The notes beneath the pieces are model-generated. The model saw only the letters and a program-made list of their open reading frames with translations. It searched no databases and was not told the origin of the DNA. The translations under genes and the position numbers were made by a program. A DNA stretch of 64,000 nt from Bacillus ndiopicus (GTDB taxonomy: Bacteria > Bacillota > Bacilli > Bacillales_A > Planococcaceae), in the NCBI RefSeq assembly GCF_000612805.1, contig NZ_HG964407.1, positions 62,001 to 126,000 of the forward strand, given 5' to 3'. Below are positions 44,663-54,067 of the stretch, piece by piece; the stretch's first letter is position 1; each line of letters opens with the position of its first letter.

Positions 44663-45694
44663 TTATTTTTTCTCTATTATTATGCTACCTAGCTCTGTTT
44701 TTAAATTAATAAGATTTTCCCCTGTACCATAAACTGTTCGCTTGCCACGCTCGCCATAAATTGAGATTTTTCCCAGCTCTGACTTTGCTTCAATAGTAGC
44801 ATTGTCGATCGTTTCCTTTGTAAATACCTCTATTTTACCTACACTTGTTTTTAATTTTAATGGCTTCGTGATGCTTTCAACGTCCATAATGATTTTTCCT
44901 GCCTCTGTACGCGCATCAATCTCACCTTTAATATTGATTAAGTCAACGCGCCCCGCCTCAGACTTCACATCCCAACTCTCTGCCGTACAATCTTCAATTA
45001 CTACTTTTCCTGCTTCACTTTTAACAATCGCTGTTGTTGCATGGACAGATTGTAGCTCTGCCTTACCAACACTTGATTTGACATATAAATCACTTACTAG
45101 TACTTTTTTCAACTTGGCCTTACCGACAGATGTATGACATTTAATGTCCTTTGCTTGTAGTCCTTCAATAACAGAGCCACCTACTTCATTTTCAATAACA
45201 ATGCTTTGATAAAGCTTTTCTGGCACATAAATCATGGCAGTTGCTTCAGTGTTGAAATTGAAATTAATATTTAAACCGAAAATTTTAAATGTACTTTCTG
45301 GTCGCTCAATTTTGACTGTCAGCGTATCATTAGCGATTGTCACATCCGTTGTGAATTGCTCTCCTTTGCTTTTTAATTCTGTATAAAATTTACCTGTTTG
45401 AGACGGTAATAATTGAACAGAAGCGAGCTCACTATCAATTTTAATATGGTTGAACTCATCTTCCTTCACAATATTCGATGTTTGTACGAATTCTTGCTCT
45501 GAATAAGCTTTCAATAATTCTGCTGCTAATTCATCTATATCACCTAATGAAGCAATCATTTCCTCTACTGATTTACCTTCTGCCTGGCCGCTTGCAAAAT
45601 ACTCCTTGAAATCACGAATAATATCTTGGCGCTCACTGTCATTTAACTTTACTAATGCTTGCTCCAGTTTACTTAAAAATTGTTGTTCCATCAT
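44663..45694 (-). CDS. HAAS/DUF1700 and DUF4097 domain protein
   Basis: 343 residues. The first 70 form a helical HAAS/DUF1700 domain (KLEQALVKLNDSERQDIIRDFKEYFASG), followed by a low-complexity-free beta-rich DUF4097 domain with regularly spaced KSEAGKV, KTSVGKI and RTEAGKI strands that suggest a beta-helix. No signal peptide. The gene starts inside the stop of the PadR gene upstream, so the two are translationally coupled. HAAS proteins regularly accompany PadR regulators and are thought to sense envelope stress. Confidence 0.85.
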   Translation of the reverse strand: MMEQQFLSKLEQALVKLNDSERQDIIRDFKEYFASGQAEGKSVEEMIASLGDIDELAAELLKAYSEQEFVQTSNIVKEDEFNHIKIDSELASVQLLPSQTGKFYTELKSKGEQFTTDVTIANDTLTVKIERPESTFKIFGLNINFNFNTEATAMIYVPEKLYQSIVIENEVGGSVIEGLQAKDIKCHTSVGKAKLKKVLVSDLYVKSSVGKAELQSVHATTAIVKSEAGKVVIEDCTAESWDVKSEAGRVDLINIKGEIDARTEAGKIIMDVESITKPLKLKTSVGKIEVFTKETIDNATIEAKSELGKISIYGERGKRTVYGTGENLINLKTELGSIIIEKK

Positions 45695-46011
45695 TATTGT
45701 TCCCCCTTATTTACTAAATCGTTTACCGCTTGATAAAATTGCTGCCATTCCATTTTTTGTGTATCTAGCTGTTCCTTGCCTGTGTCTGTTAACTGATAAT
45801 ATTTCCTTGCAGGTCCTTCTGTCGATTCCACCATATATGTTGTAAAACAACCCTCTGCAGTTAATCTGCGGAGTAATGGATATACCGCCCCTTCAGAAAT
45901 ATCAATTTTACTAGAAATCGCCTGCACCAGCTCGTAGCCATACATATCACGCTTTTCTAGCAATGCAAGTACACATAAATTCAGTACACCCTTTTTAAAC
46001 TGTGGATTCAT
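45694..46011 (-). CDS. PadR-family transcriptional regulator
   Basis: 105 residues, short PadR (subfamily 2). A winged helix with the KRDMYGYELVQAISSKIDISEGAVYPLLRRL stretch and a C-terminal dimerisation helix. Shares one base with the HAAS gene downstream. Likely autoregulates the pair. Confidence 0.92.
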   Translation of the reverse strand: MNPQFKKGVLNLCVLALLEKRDMYGYELVQAISSKIDISEGAVYPLLRRLTAEGCFTTYMVESTEGPARKYYQLTDTGKEQLDTQKMEWQQFYQAVNDLVNKGEQ

Positions 46012-46092
46012 TTTGCTCCCCCCTCCACTACTATTTATTAATTAGTAGTATAGCATCCACTATTGTTTAATGCAAGGTACTAATCCAAAAAT

Positions 46093-46121
46093 AATAGAGC
46101 TACTTTAAAAGTAGCTCTATT
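46093..46121 (-). terminator. Terminator overlapping the end of the MFS gene
   Basis: Arms AATAGAGCTACTTT (46093-46106) and AAAGTAGCTCTATT (46108-46121), a near-perfect 14-bp stem that includes the MFS stop codon. Confidence 0.85.
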
Positions 46122-47280
46122 TGGCTTGTCTCAACGACTTTATGCTTTTTTGGAAAATCCATAACAATATAATGCTTGCAAAGGCAATACTTGCAGATAA
46201 ATAGTACGTCTTTCCACTAGCAACTGTCAGTAGCCATGTAAAGAATAGTGGCCCGATAATACGCCCTAGGCTATCCATTGAATAAATAACTCCCGCCGCT
46301 GTACCGTACAAACCACCTGATTCTTTTGAAGCAAGCGATGTATTCAAAGTACGTGCAAGAGCATTTCCTGCTGTAAATACGCAAAGTGCTGCTCCAGCAA
46401 ACATAAGACTATTCGTAAAAGGTAACATAAATAGTCCAATTGCTGTGATGATTTGCGCAGCCATTAGCCATTTTGGCTCCTGCCCATCCTTCACTTTACG
46501 AACAACCATTCCTTGAATGAAAAAGTCAACAAAGCCACTAAATAAAAAGAGTGAGCCAATTTGCGCTGACGTAATTTGAATTGCATCCATTTGGAACAGC
46601 TGTAGTGTAGATTCAATGCCTGCTAATAAAAATGTAACGAGAAATGAAAATATAAATAAGTAGCGAATGCGATAGCTAAAAAGCTGTCCAGCAGCCATTG
46701 GGATAATAGCACGTCCCTCTGTTTTACGGTAAGTGTCTGGCTCCTTCAGTACTGCTAATGCATAGAAAAATAACGCAAAGATTAAAATTGCTGAAACAGT
46801 AAATGGTGCTCTTAGACTTATTTCACCGAGTAAGCCGCCAATTGCTGGGCCAAAAATAAACCCTAAGCCGATTGACATCCCCATAAAGCCCATATATTTA
46901 TTGCGATTCTCCTCTGTAGAAATATCGCCAATAAAACCTGTTACTGCTGTATATAGAGCACCTGAAAATAATCCTCCAACAATGCGTGAAGCATAAAGCA
47001 TTGGCAATGAGTGGATAAATACTGAAACTAACATAAAGCTTGCGCTAAAGCCAAGCAAACCTACTAATATTAATTTTTTTCTCCCTACTTTATCAGATAG
47101 GCGCCCCCACAAAGGTGCTGTAAAGAAGCTTGCTAGTGAATAGATGGTCAACAAGCCTCCCACATGCATTGGGTGAAAATCTTGCTTCACAACGACCTCA
47201 GGTAAAACAGGGATGATTAAACCGAATCCCACATAAACGAAAAATTGGACAGATACAAGCAAAAGAATAGCCTTGTTCAT
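46117..47280 (-). CDS. MFS drug efflux transporter (YttB/TetA-like)
   Basis: 387 residues, 12 predicted helices, MFS DHA1-type. The motif A segment GRLSDKVGRKKLILVGLLGF (loop 2-3) and motif C GFIFGPAIGGLLG (helix 5) are drug:proton antiporter signatures. Substrate unknown. It is 17 bp downstream of the FusB-like gene and is probably co-transcribed with it, which hints at an antibiotic-related unit. Confidence 0.88.
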   Translation of the reverse strand: MNKAILLLVSVQFFVYVGFGLIIPVLPEVVVKQDFHPMHVGGLLTIYSLASFFTAPLWGRLSDKVGRKKLILVGLLGFSASFMLVSVFIHSLPMLYASRIVGGLFSGALYTAVTGFIGDISTEENRNKYMGFMGMSIGLGFIFGPAIGGLLGEISLRAPFTVSAILIFALFFYALAVLKEPDTYRKTEGRAIIPMAAGQLFSYRIRYLFIFSFLVTFLLAGIESTLQLFQMDAIQITSAQIGSLFLFSGFVDFFIQGMVVRKVKDGQEPKWLMAAQIITAIGLFMLPFTNSLMFAGAALCVFTAGNALARTLNTSLASKESGGLYGTAAGVIYSMDSLGRIIGPLFFTWLLTVASGKTYYLSASIAFASIILLWIFQKSIKSLRQAK

Positions 47281-47297
47281 TATGCTTTCTCCCTCAT

Positions 47298-47933
47298 TTA
47301 ATTCAAATTATTTTCAACAAATTGAACAAGTTTTTCATAGTCCTTTAAACGACGATTACAATTATCTGCGTCATCACAAATATACTGACTATATGATTTA
47401 TAAGCATCAGCCTGTCCTTTTACTTTTGCTGTAAAAAGATGGACATTTGAATGCTCATTACAAATTGCACAAACACCTTTCGTATTTGTATTGCCAATCG
47501 TTCCTCGTAAGCCCGTGAAATTGCCCTCTCGCTCAATAACAATATATTGGCGATGTGTGCCTGAATCTTGCCATGATAAGTAGCTAATGCCCTTCCAGTC
47601 GATTTCACTTAGTTTTGGTATTTTTAGTTTCTTATCTTTTTTAAATAACTTTTCAATACCTTTTTCAGAAATTGCTTTAAACGGAATTGTATACGCCTGT
47701 AAGTTTTCGACAAATAATGTTACATCTAAGCGATCCTCTACAGTTTCAACAGCCCTTAACAGCGTTTCTTGATTTTCTGCAAGTGGTAGCTTCTCTCTCA
47801 ATGTTGTTAAAGCAAGTTCCCTCACTGTTGATAGTATATTAGCATCTTTTGATGAGGCTTTTGCATTTACTATTTTCACTAATTGCTGTTCGATTAAACG
47901 AACTTCTGCAACAGTTAAAAATGGTGTCATCAT
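47298..47933 (-). CDS. FusB-family EF-G-binding protein (zinc finger)
   Basis: 211 residues starting at the ATG at 47933, chosen for AAAGGAAG with good spacing; length matches FusB/FusC (about 213). An N-terminal helical bundle is followed by a C-terminal four-strand zinc finger with CAICNEHSNVHLFTAK (C-x2-C-x4-5-H pattern) and ICDDADNCNRR. FusB-type proteins bind EF-G and pull it off the ribosome, giving fusidic acid resistance in staphylococci; chromosomal homologues in Bacillales may have a housekeeping role. Resistance in this host is not proven by sequence. Confidence 0.88.
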   Translation of the reverse strand: MMTPFLTVAEVRLIEQQLVKIVNAKASSKDANILSTVRELALTTLREKLPLAENQETLLRAVETVEDRLDVTLFVENLQAYTIPFKAISEKGIEKLFKKDKKLKIPKLSEIDWKGISYLSWQDSGTHRQYIVIEREGNFTGLRGTIGNTNTKGVCAICNEHSNVHLFTAKVKGQADAYKSYSQYICDDADNCNRRLKDYEKLVQFVENNLN

Positions 47934-48048
47934 TATAACACTTCCTTTATTTTTAAATCTTATTATCGCAGTAACATTAACTATATATTTTAACACGCTC
48001 TGTACTATTATATAATAATATTAGCTTACTCAAAGTGAGGTTTTTTAC

Positions 48049-48990
48049 ATGCAACCAAAGACAATCGACATTCCCGCATACGTTGAAGCTGGCAATATTA
48101 TTTGTCCTAAGCTAACCATTACGTATCAACAAGCATTTATTATGGGAATTTATACAGACCAAGCTAAAATTCAATATGTATTAAAAGCATTCATTAAACA
48201 GCCAAATAGTTATATACATTTGAAGGACGACAATCTTTATGAACGTCTAACAGTGAGAGAGCATGTTGCCTTCTACAGAAAGCTATTCAACTCATCTGAA
48301 ACAGTTGAAGCATTATTACAGCTTATTAACTTATTTGACTGTCAAAATATTAAAATAAATCAGCTTTCAAAAAGTAATCGCCAATTACTCCACTATTTAA
48401 AGCTTTATTTAACGCCTGCTTCCATTATTATAGTTGAAGAACCATTACAAAATATGGAGGAATTTCCCAAATATATAACAGTACAATTATTTGAAAAAAT
48501 GTCTCAAAAGATGATTTTGTTACTCTCAAATAATTTAGAGGATTTACTTATTTCTTGTCATGAAACAAACCGCTTAGATGCACAGGGCTTGCGATTATTA
48601 GATGTGGCAGGACAAGAAACAGCAACAAATGATACAGCAACATTTTCTCCAATGAAAATTGAAAAAATTCCAACAAAGAAAAATGACAAGATTATTTTAT
48701 TTAACCCGCCTGAAATTGATTATATAGAAAGTGTCGAAGGTGATGTTTCAATTTATGTAGCTGGTGAAGCATATCCTTGCTCACTAACCTTAACAGAACT
48801 TGAGCAGCGTCTTATACCACTTGGCTTTTTCCGTTGTCATCGTTCTTACATAGTCAATTTACAAAAGGTACGAGAAATTATTACATGGACTAAAAATAGC
48901 TATAGCCTATCCATCCATACCACAAATAAAACAACAGTGCCTTTATCTAAAAATAAACTTGCCTCATTAAAAGAGCTTATCGGAATTTAG
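48049..48990 (+). CDS. LytTR regulator fused to a degenerate ABC ATPase domain
   Basis: 313 residues. The C-terminal 100 are a LytTR DNA-binding domain (DYIESVEGDVSIYVAG ... FRCHRSYIVNLQKV ... PLSKNKLASLKE). The first 200 resemble an ABC transporter ATPase but lack a Walker A motif (the position has GIYTDQAKIQ) and keep only a weak signature (QLSKSNRQLLHYLK) and Walker B-like IIIVEEPLQNM, so it should not hydrolyse ATP. It precedes an ABC-2 transporter, and may sense the transporter by mimicking its ATPase. This is inference from domain layout. Confidence 0.8.
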   Translation: MQPKTIDIPAYVEAGNIICPKLTITYQQAFIMGIYTDQAKIQYVLKAFIKQPNSYIHLKDDNLYERLTVREHVAFYRKLFNSSETVEALLQLINLFDCQNIKINQLSKSNRQLLHYLKLYLTPASIIIVEEPLQNMEEFPKYITVQLFEKMSQKMILLLSNNLEDLLISCHETNRLDAQGLRLLDVAGQETATNDTATFSPMKIEKIPTKKNDKIILFNPPEIDYIESVEGDVSIYVAGEAYPCSLTLTELEQRLIPLGFFRCHRSYIVNLQKVREIITWTKNSYSLSIHTTNKTTVPLSKNKLASLKELIGI

Positions 48991-49137
48991 CGAATTTCCG
49001 GGGAAATAATTTGCTCCATTCAACCATTCTATTTCTCTTATTACCCTTATTTCCCCTCTTTTCGCCATAAATCTAATGTAAGCTTCTTTTTTTTGCATTA
49101 CATTAAAGACATCACGAATACGGAGGGGAAATACAAT

Positions 49138-49986
49138 ATGACAACAATTATTGATGTTCGTCACTTAAAAAAAGCATTTCAACAATCAAATGCTTTAGCA
49201 GATGTTACATTTTCTATTCAAAAAGGAGAAATTTTTGGTTTCCTTGGCCCAAGCGGCTCTGGTAAAACAACTACTATAAAAATATTAACTGCGCAGCTTC
49301 ATAAAGATGCAGGCGAAGCATTTGTTTTTGATATGCCTGTTAGCGCAATGCAGGATAGCAAAAACAGGGAAAAATTCGGAATTTTAACAGATAATAGTGG
49401 TCTTTATTCTCGCTTATCTATTGAAGAAAACTTGGCACTTTATTGCAAACTTTATAATGTACCTAATACAGCTATTAAAGAAGCACTTGAATTTGTCAAT
49501 TTATATGGAGAAAGAAAGAAAAAAGTAAGTATGCTATCGAAAGGTATGACACAGCGTGTTTTATTAGCAAGAGCTATTTTGCATAAGCCTGACTTACTAT
49601 TTTTAGATGAGCCAACCTCTGCACTTGACCCTGTTAATACAGCACATATTTACAAAGGATTGCGCGCTTTAAATGAGCTTGGCACAACAATCTTTTTAAC
49701 AACCCACGATATGCAAGAAGCTGACACACTATGTCACCGTGTAGCCTTTTTAAATAAAGGGACAATTCAAGCCATTGGTACACCTAAACAATTAAAGGAA
49801 CAATATAGTGAGCAAACAATCACTGTCGAATTGAAGGATGGCTCATCTCAAGTTATTAAAAACGATGCACAAAATGCACAGTCTTTACATGATTGGATGG
49901 CAAATAATCAAATTTCTCGAATCTTTTCCAACGAACCAACTTTAGGCGATATTTTTATGAAAATTACAGGGAGTGATTTACAATGA
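49138..49986 (+). CDS. ABC transporter ATPase (ABC-2 type)
   Basis: 282 residues starting at the ATG at 49138 (GGAGGGG upstream; an earlier ATG at 49093 has no site). Walker A GPSGSGKTT, signature MLSKGMTQRVLLARA, Walker B LLFLDEPTSALDP and H-loop TTHD are intact. It drives an ABC-2-type exporter with the permease overlapping by 4 nt. The C-terminal part resembles CcmA-like ATPases of drug or lipid exporters. Probably regulated by the LytTR-like gene upstream. Confidence 0.92.
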   Translation: MTTIIDVRHLKKAFQQSNALADVTFSIQKGEIFGFLGPSGSGKTTTIKILTAQLHKDAGEAFVFDMPVSAMQDSKNREKFGILTDNSGLYSRLSIEENLALYCKLYNVPNTAIKEALEFVNLYGERKKKVSMLSKGMTQRVLLARAILHKPDLLFLDEPTSALDPVNTAHIYKGLRALNELGTTIFLTTHDMQEADTLCHRVAFLNKGTIQAIGTPKQLKEQYSEQTITVELKDGSSQVIKNDAQNAQSLHDWMANNQISRIFSNEPTLGDIFMKITGSDLQ

Positions 49987-50663
49987 TGAATATTTCAATT
50001 GCACGTATTCAAGCTATTTTTATGAAGGATTATAAAGAGTTTTCTCGCAACTACGCTATTTCTGTAATGGTATTTATTCCAATTATTATGGCTTTTTTAT
50101 ATCGCGATATGGAGTTTGATGCAGCTCAAAAAATGCTATTTCCACTAGCTATCACTTTTGGGATGGTGACAGCCTTTGTGCAAGCTGCTCTTATTGCAGA
50201 GGAGAAGGAGCGTAATACATTGCGTAGTTTATTGCTGTCTCCTGCTTCCCTTGCTGATATTTTAATTGGCAAAAGTGCATTAGTTTCAACGATATCAGTT
50301 ATCATTATTGCTCTATGCTGTTACGCAGTAAACTATACACCTTCTGCTACAATGATAATTGCAATTATTTTATCTATAGTATTCTATGCTGCTTTAGGAA
50401 CGATTTGTGGCTTATTTGCTAAATCAACGATGGAAACAACGTTCACAGTACTACCAGTAGTAATAATCTTCCCATTTGGCCCATTTATTTCAATGTTTGC
50501 AGAACGCTTTTCAGTACTTAAAATTGCTAAATGGCTTCCAAGCTCTCAATTAGCTGACCTAGCTCAAGGGGATAGTTTAGTTCCAATGATCGGCATTGTA
50601 TTATGGACAATCGCCGCTTGGGTTGCTGCAATTATCTTGTGCAAAAAACGTATGGTTGATTAA
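49983..50663 (+). CDS. ABC-2 type permease
   Basis: 226 residues with six hydrophobic helices, starting at the ATGATG that overlaps the ATPase stop by 4 nt. Fits the ABC-2 permease family. Cargo unknown; drug, antibiotic peptide or polysaccharide are typical. Forms a two-component exporter with the previous gene. Confidence 0.88.
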   Translation: MMNISIARIQAIFMKDYKEFSRNYAISVMVFIPIIMAFLYRDMEFDAAQKMLFPLAITFGMVTAFVQAALIAEEKERNTLRSLLLSPASLADILIGKSALVSTISVIIIALCCYAVNYTPSATMIIAIILSIVFYAALGTICGLFAKSTMETTFTVLPVVIIFPFGPFISMFAERFSVLKIAKWLPSSQLADLAQGDSLVPMIGIVLWTIAAWVAAIILCKKRMVD

Positions 50664-50900
50664 TTGAAACTTTTTCTTGGCGCCATCGTATAATAACTAG
50701 GCTAGCAATTTTTAAAGTATAAGGAGAAATTTTTGTTGAATCATCATTGAACAAGGATCATTTTATTTTTCATGTATTTCATTGCAATTTCAGATGCATA
50801 CTATTCTTCTCTATTGTTAATGGAATCAAAATCACCACCGCAGCATCAATCTGTACAAACATCCACTCAGTTTGCTACAGCTATTGCCAATATGCGGTGA
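50664..50900 (+). pseudogene. Small transcription unit with broken reading frame
   Basis: TTGAAA (50664), TATAAT (50689-50694) and AAGGAG (50721-50726) look like a promoter and ribosome binding site. A TTG at 50736 opens a frame that hits TGA four codons later; the same frame then continues from ATG 50772 for 42 residues to TGA 50898-50900. It is hydrophobic at first and then Ser/Gln-rich. Either a decayed small gene or chance; a +3 alternative frame (50747-50932) is Cys-rich and seems unreal. The rest of this 474-bp gap holds a terminator. Confidence 0.3.
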
Positions 50901-51072
50901 CAACGATAACGATCGTAAGCAACGAACTATGAAGAAAACGAAATTAATAACACTATTTTACATTATCAATAATGTCACAAAATCGAATGTACTGGATTTT
51001 ACTTTTCTTAATAAATTACACTCACGGTTGTACGTTTTACGCTTGTAGTGAATTTAAGCTTAGTTAATTAAA

Positions 51073-51115
51073 AAACGCATGGAATCAAAGCAAAAAATTA
51101 TGATTTCATGCGTTT
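51073..51115. terminator. Terminator before the HAD hydrolase gene end
   Basis: Arms AAACGCATGGAATCA (51073-51087) and TGATTTCATGCGTTT (51101-51115), loop 13 nt. Confidence 0.85.
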
Positions 51116-51137
51116 ATTCATTTGAGCCTCGTTTTAC

Positions 51138-51824
51138 TCACAATACTATTTTCTTTAATTGTTGCAATTCAGTTATTTCATATGTAGGTTCGTAATTTTC
51201 TACACCCTGTTTTCCTTGTTGATTGAACCAGCATGTGTCGATACCTGCATGAATACCTCCCACTATATCTGCCGAGAAGGAATCACCAATAATAAGTGCT
51301 GCCTCGGTATTGAAATTTGGAATGCGGTCAAATACATAATCAAAATAGCCCTTCATCGGCTTTTGATAGCCTGTATCCTCTGATACAAATACATTTTTAA
51401 AGAGCGGTGCTAGTCCTGTTATTTGCAATCGTTTATATTGCGTTGTAGACACACCATTTGTTACTAAGTATAAATCAAATTTATGTGCAAGCTGGTTTAC
51501 TAACTCCCATGCACCTGGAACAAACACTTTGCTTTCGGCTAAATAATTACGGTACTTCTCATCAAATTGCTCACCGTCTACCTCTTGTCCAAATGCTTCA
51601 AATAGTTTAGCAAAGCGTGTCGTGATAACTTCATCACGTGTAATTTCACCATGCTCAAACCTTGTCCATAAGCCAGCGTTAATTTGACGATATTTTACCT
51701 CTACATCTTCTGTTAAAGGAATTCCTTGCTCCTCAAATAAGCGATGAAGCGCCATATCCTCTGCCGCTCCAAAATCTAATAAAGTATCGTCTAAATCAAA
51801 TAATAAATGCTGGTACTTTTTCAT
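51138..51824 (-). CDS. HAD-superfamily hydrolase (YjjG/YfnB-like nucleotidase)
   Basis: 228 residues. Motif I FDLDDTLLDFG (nucleophile D9, D11), motif II LYLVTNGVS, motif III KPMKGYF (Lys about 151), motif IV IIGDSFSADI. This is the layout of YjjG-type noncanonical 5-prime nucleotidases that clear unusual pyrimidine nucleotides. Single gene. Confidence 0.9.
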   Translation of the reverse strand: MKKYQHLLFDLDDTLLDFGAAEDMALHRLFEEQGIPLTEDVEVKYRQINAGLWTRFEHGEITRDEVITTRFAKLFEAFGQEVDGEQFDEKYRNYLAESKVFVPGAWELVNQLAHKFDLYLVTNGVSTTQYKRLQITGLAPLFKNVFVSEDTGYQKPMKGYFDYVFDRIPNFNTEAALIIGDSFSADIVGGIHAGIDTCWFNQQGKQGVENYEPTYEITELQQLKKIVL

Positions 51825-51935
51825 CTGCCATCACTTCTTTCTTATTATGCTACCTTTTACTATAGCAAAATATTGTTGTCATTATTACCTATTTTCATGT
51901 ACGATTCAATTGTAAAGTAGAAGGAAGGTTATATA

Positions 51936-52703
51936 ATGCCACTTGATTTAGATATCTCACTTATAGTTATTTTAATTTTCTTTGGCTTTTTAGCTGCTTT
52001 TGTCGATTCTGTTGTCGGTGGTGGTGGTCTTATTACATTGCCAGCCTTATTATTTACTGGACTTAGCCCTGCTTCAGCAGTAGCAACAAATAAGCTAGCA
52101 GGCTCGCTAGGCTCTTTAACGAGCACTATTACATTTTATCGTTCAGGAAAACTAGATATTAGGTCTGTTTATAAATGGTTTCCACTGTCATTTTTCGGCT
52201 CGATGCTCGGTGCTTGGGTTGTCCATTTAATCAATCCAGAAATTTTAAAGCCTTTAATGCTTGTGATGCTAGCAGCTGTAGCTATTTATACAATTTTTAA
52301 AAAGGATTGGGGACATCTTTCTACGTATAAAAATTTATCGCGTAAAAAACTAGTTATCTTTTTGTTAGTGCTCTTTGTAATCGGCTTTTATGATGGTTTT
52401 TTAGGTCCTGGAACTGGCTCATTTTTAATTTTTGCTTTTCTTATCGTAGGCTTTGATTTTTTGAAGGCAGCAGGCAATGCAAAATTTTTAAACTTCGGTA
52501 GCAATATCGGTGGGTTACTTATGTTTATATCACTCGGACAAGTTAATTATACATACGGTCTAATAATGGGGGTAGCACAAATTGCCGGAGCTATATGTGG
52601 GTCAAAATACGCGATTAAACGCGGCAGCGGCTATGTTCGCATATTATTTATCGTTGTAACTATTATTTTGTTGGCTAAAAATGCTTATGATTTCTTTAAA
52701 TAA
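51936..52703 (+). CDS. TauE/SafE family anion exporter
   Basis: 255 residues, eight predicted helices in two similar halves: VDSVVGGGGLITLPALLFTG near the start and GFYDGFLGPGTGSFLIFAF in the middle. Family (TSUP) exports sulfite, sulfoacetate or similar anions. Substrate unknown; no sulfur genes are adjacent. Divergent from the HAD gene. Confidence 0.9.
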   Translation: MPLDLDISLIVILIFFGFLAAFVDSVVGGGGLITLPALLFTGLSPASAVATNKLAGSLGSLTSTITFYRSGKLDIRSVYKWFPLSFFGSMLGAWVVHLINPEILKPLMLVMLAAVAIYTIFKKDWGHLSTYKNLSRKKLVIFLLVLFVIGFYDGFLGPGTGSFLIFAFLIVGFDFLKAAGNAKFLNFGSNIGGLLMFISLGQVNYTYGLIMGVAQIAGAICGSKYAIKRGSGYVRILFIVVTIILLAKNAYDFFK

Positions 52704-52752
52704 TATAAATGATTTGAGTTACCTGCTTACAACAAATCGCTAACATAGCAAT

Positions 52753-52797
52753 AAAGGGATTTCGGGAAAATTTGAACTTTCCCGACACCCCCTTTAA
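52753..52797 (+). terminator. Hairpin between TauE/SafE and TPR genes
   Basis: AAAGGGATTTCGGGAAA and TTTCCCGACACCCCCTTT pair with mismatches around an 8-nt loop; serves both convergent genes. Confidence 0.6.
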
Positions 52798-53366
52798 CGT
52801 TTAATTCTCCCTATATACTTCAACGCATTTTCAGACGGAACGAGCATCATTTTATCATTGCGTTTTTTACGAATCATATATGCTTTATAAAAGCAGCGCT
52901 CTGCAGTCGTTACATTGCCCTGCTCTAAATAGCACTTACCCTTAAATTGCCATATACTATCCTCGAATTGTTGGAAATGATGCTCCTCACAGTACGCTAA
53001 TGCTTGTTCAAATAAACTTAATGCCTTTTCATACTCTTTTGCATGCTTGATAGCTTCCCCGTAGTTAATTAGCGATATTAGATACTCTTCTCCGCCCTTA
53101 GGTTCGAAATAATCTAATGCTTCCTTTATGTAATATAATGACGTAGCAATACACCCTGCTAGCCTATTTAAATAGCCGAGCTGACGATATGTTCTATACT
53201 TTATATCACCGTCGATAGTTGGCTCTAATAGAATAGAATCACCTAGGCGAAGAGCAGCATAAAGTTTATCAGTATCTAAACATTTCTCACGTAAAAAATC
53301 ATTTTCATCAATAAAAACTATCTGCCTAATCTCCTGAAATCTCTGATCAAAGTCATTTATTAACAC
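52794..53366 (-). CDS. TPR-repeat protein
   Basis: 190 residues, cytoplasmic. Helical repeats are seen (YEKALSLFEQALAYCEE, then YLEQGNVTTAERCFYKAYMI), typical tetratricopeptide units for protein-protein contacts, similar to the Rap/YaiL-like small TPR proteins. Partner unknown. Confidence 0.75.
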   Translation of the reverse strand: MLINDFDQRFQEIRQIVFIDENDFLREKCLDTDKLYAALRLGDSILLEPTIDGDIKYRTYRQLGYLNRLAGCIATSLYYIKEALDYFEPKGGEEYLISLINYGEAIKHAKEYEKALSLFEQALAYCEEHHFQQFEDSIWQFKGKCYLEQGNVTTAERCFYKAYMIRKKRNDKMMLVPSENALKYIGRIKR

Positions 53367-53433
53367 GAAACCTCTCCCCTTAGCCTTCTATTACATCTTT
53401 ATCAAACTTTTGTGCTAATGAGGCTGCACCCAT

Positions 53434-53490
53434 CTTCAAAATTTATGATATTTGCCAGAGCCATTAAGGCAATATGTTGTTGGTCACTTA
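53434..53490 (+). repeat. Possible dispersed repeat remnant
   Basis: Reads TTCAAAATTTATGATAT followed by a GCAATATGTTGTTGGTCAC-like part, which aligns with TTCAAAATCTGTAACATC ... ACGATGTTGATCAC at 55333-55385. The similarity is loose, so this is a tentative family. Confidence 0.35.
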
Positions 53491-53545
53491 ATAAAAGTTT
53501 AAATGAAAAGCATGCTGCTATTCAACATGCTCATTTTTATACATA

Positions 53546-54049
53546 TTATTGCCCTTCAACCGCCAGTAATGCCTTCTTCAATTCAATGCCTGCACTAAAG
53601 CCTGTTAAAGTGCCGTCTTTTCCAATAACTCTATGACATGGCACAACGATAATTACTGGGTTTGCCCCAATAGCACCACCAACAGCTCTCACTGCCTTCG
53701 GGTTTCCTATACGTAGAGCTATATCAGAATATGTGCATGTTTCTCCGTAAGGAATTTGCTGCAATTCTCGCCATACGCTTTCTTGAAAAGGAGTTCCCCT
53801 ATAATGTATGGAGAAATCAAATTGTTGTCGTTGTCCTTGAAAATATTCAGTAAACTGCTGTATATAGGACGTTAATTTACTAGCATCCTCTTTTACTTCG
53901 CTACCTTTATGATGCTTATTAGCCCATACAAACAGCTTCTCTTCATTTTCGTGCAACGACCCTGTATAACATAACCCTTGCTCAATTGCTGCGATGACAA
54001 ACTGGATATCCCCAAAATTAAAATTTGTCCAATATATCGGTTGTGCCAT
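53546..54049 (-). CDS. ogt: Methylated-DNA-protein cysteine methyltransferase
   Basis: 167 residues. The acceptor motif IVVPCHRVIG (Cys about 138) is intact, with the helix-turn-helix ESVWRELQQIPYGETCTYSDIA ahead of it and the RAVGGAIGANP segment. It repairs O6-alkylguanine by suicide transfer. It directly precedes the DinB-family gene product in the same direction. Start ATG at 54049. Confidence 0.94.
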   Translation of the reverse strand: MAQPIYWTNFNFGDIQFVIAAIEQGLCYTGSLHENEEKLFVWANKHHKGSEVKEDASKLTSYIQQFTEYFQGQRQQFDFSIHYRGTPFQESVWRELQQIPYGETCTYSDIALRIGNPKAVRAVGGAIGANPVIIVVPCHRVIGKDGTLTGFSAGIELKKALLAVEGQ

Positions 54050-54067
54050 TACAATCCCTCCGTAATG

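Noticed and set aside
50736..50900. In-frame TGA as selenocysteine.
   Set aside because: No SECIS-like hairpin after the TGA and no selenocysteine genes in view.
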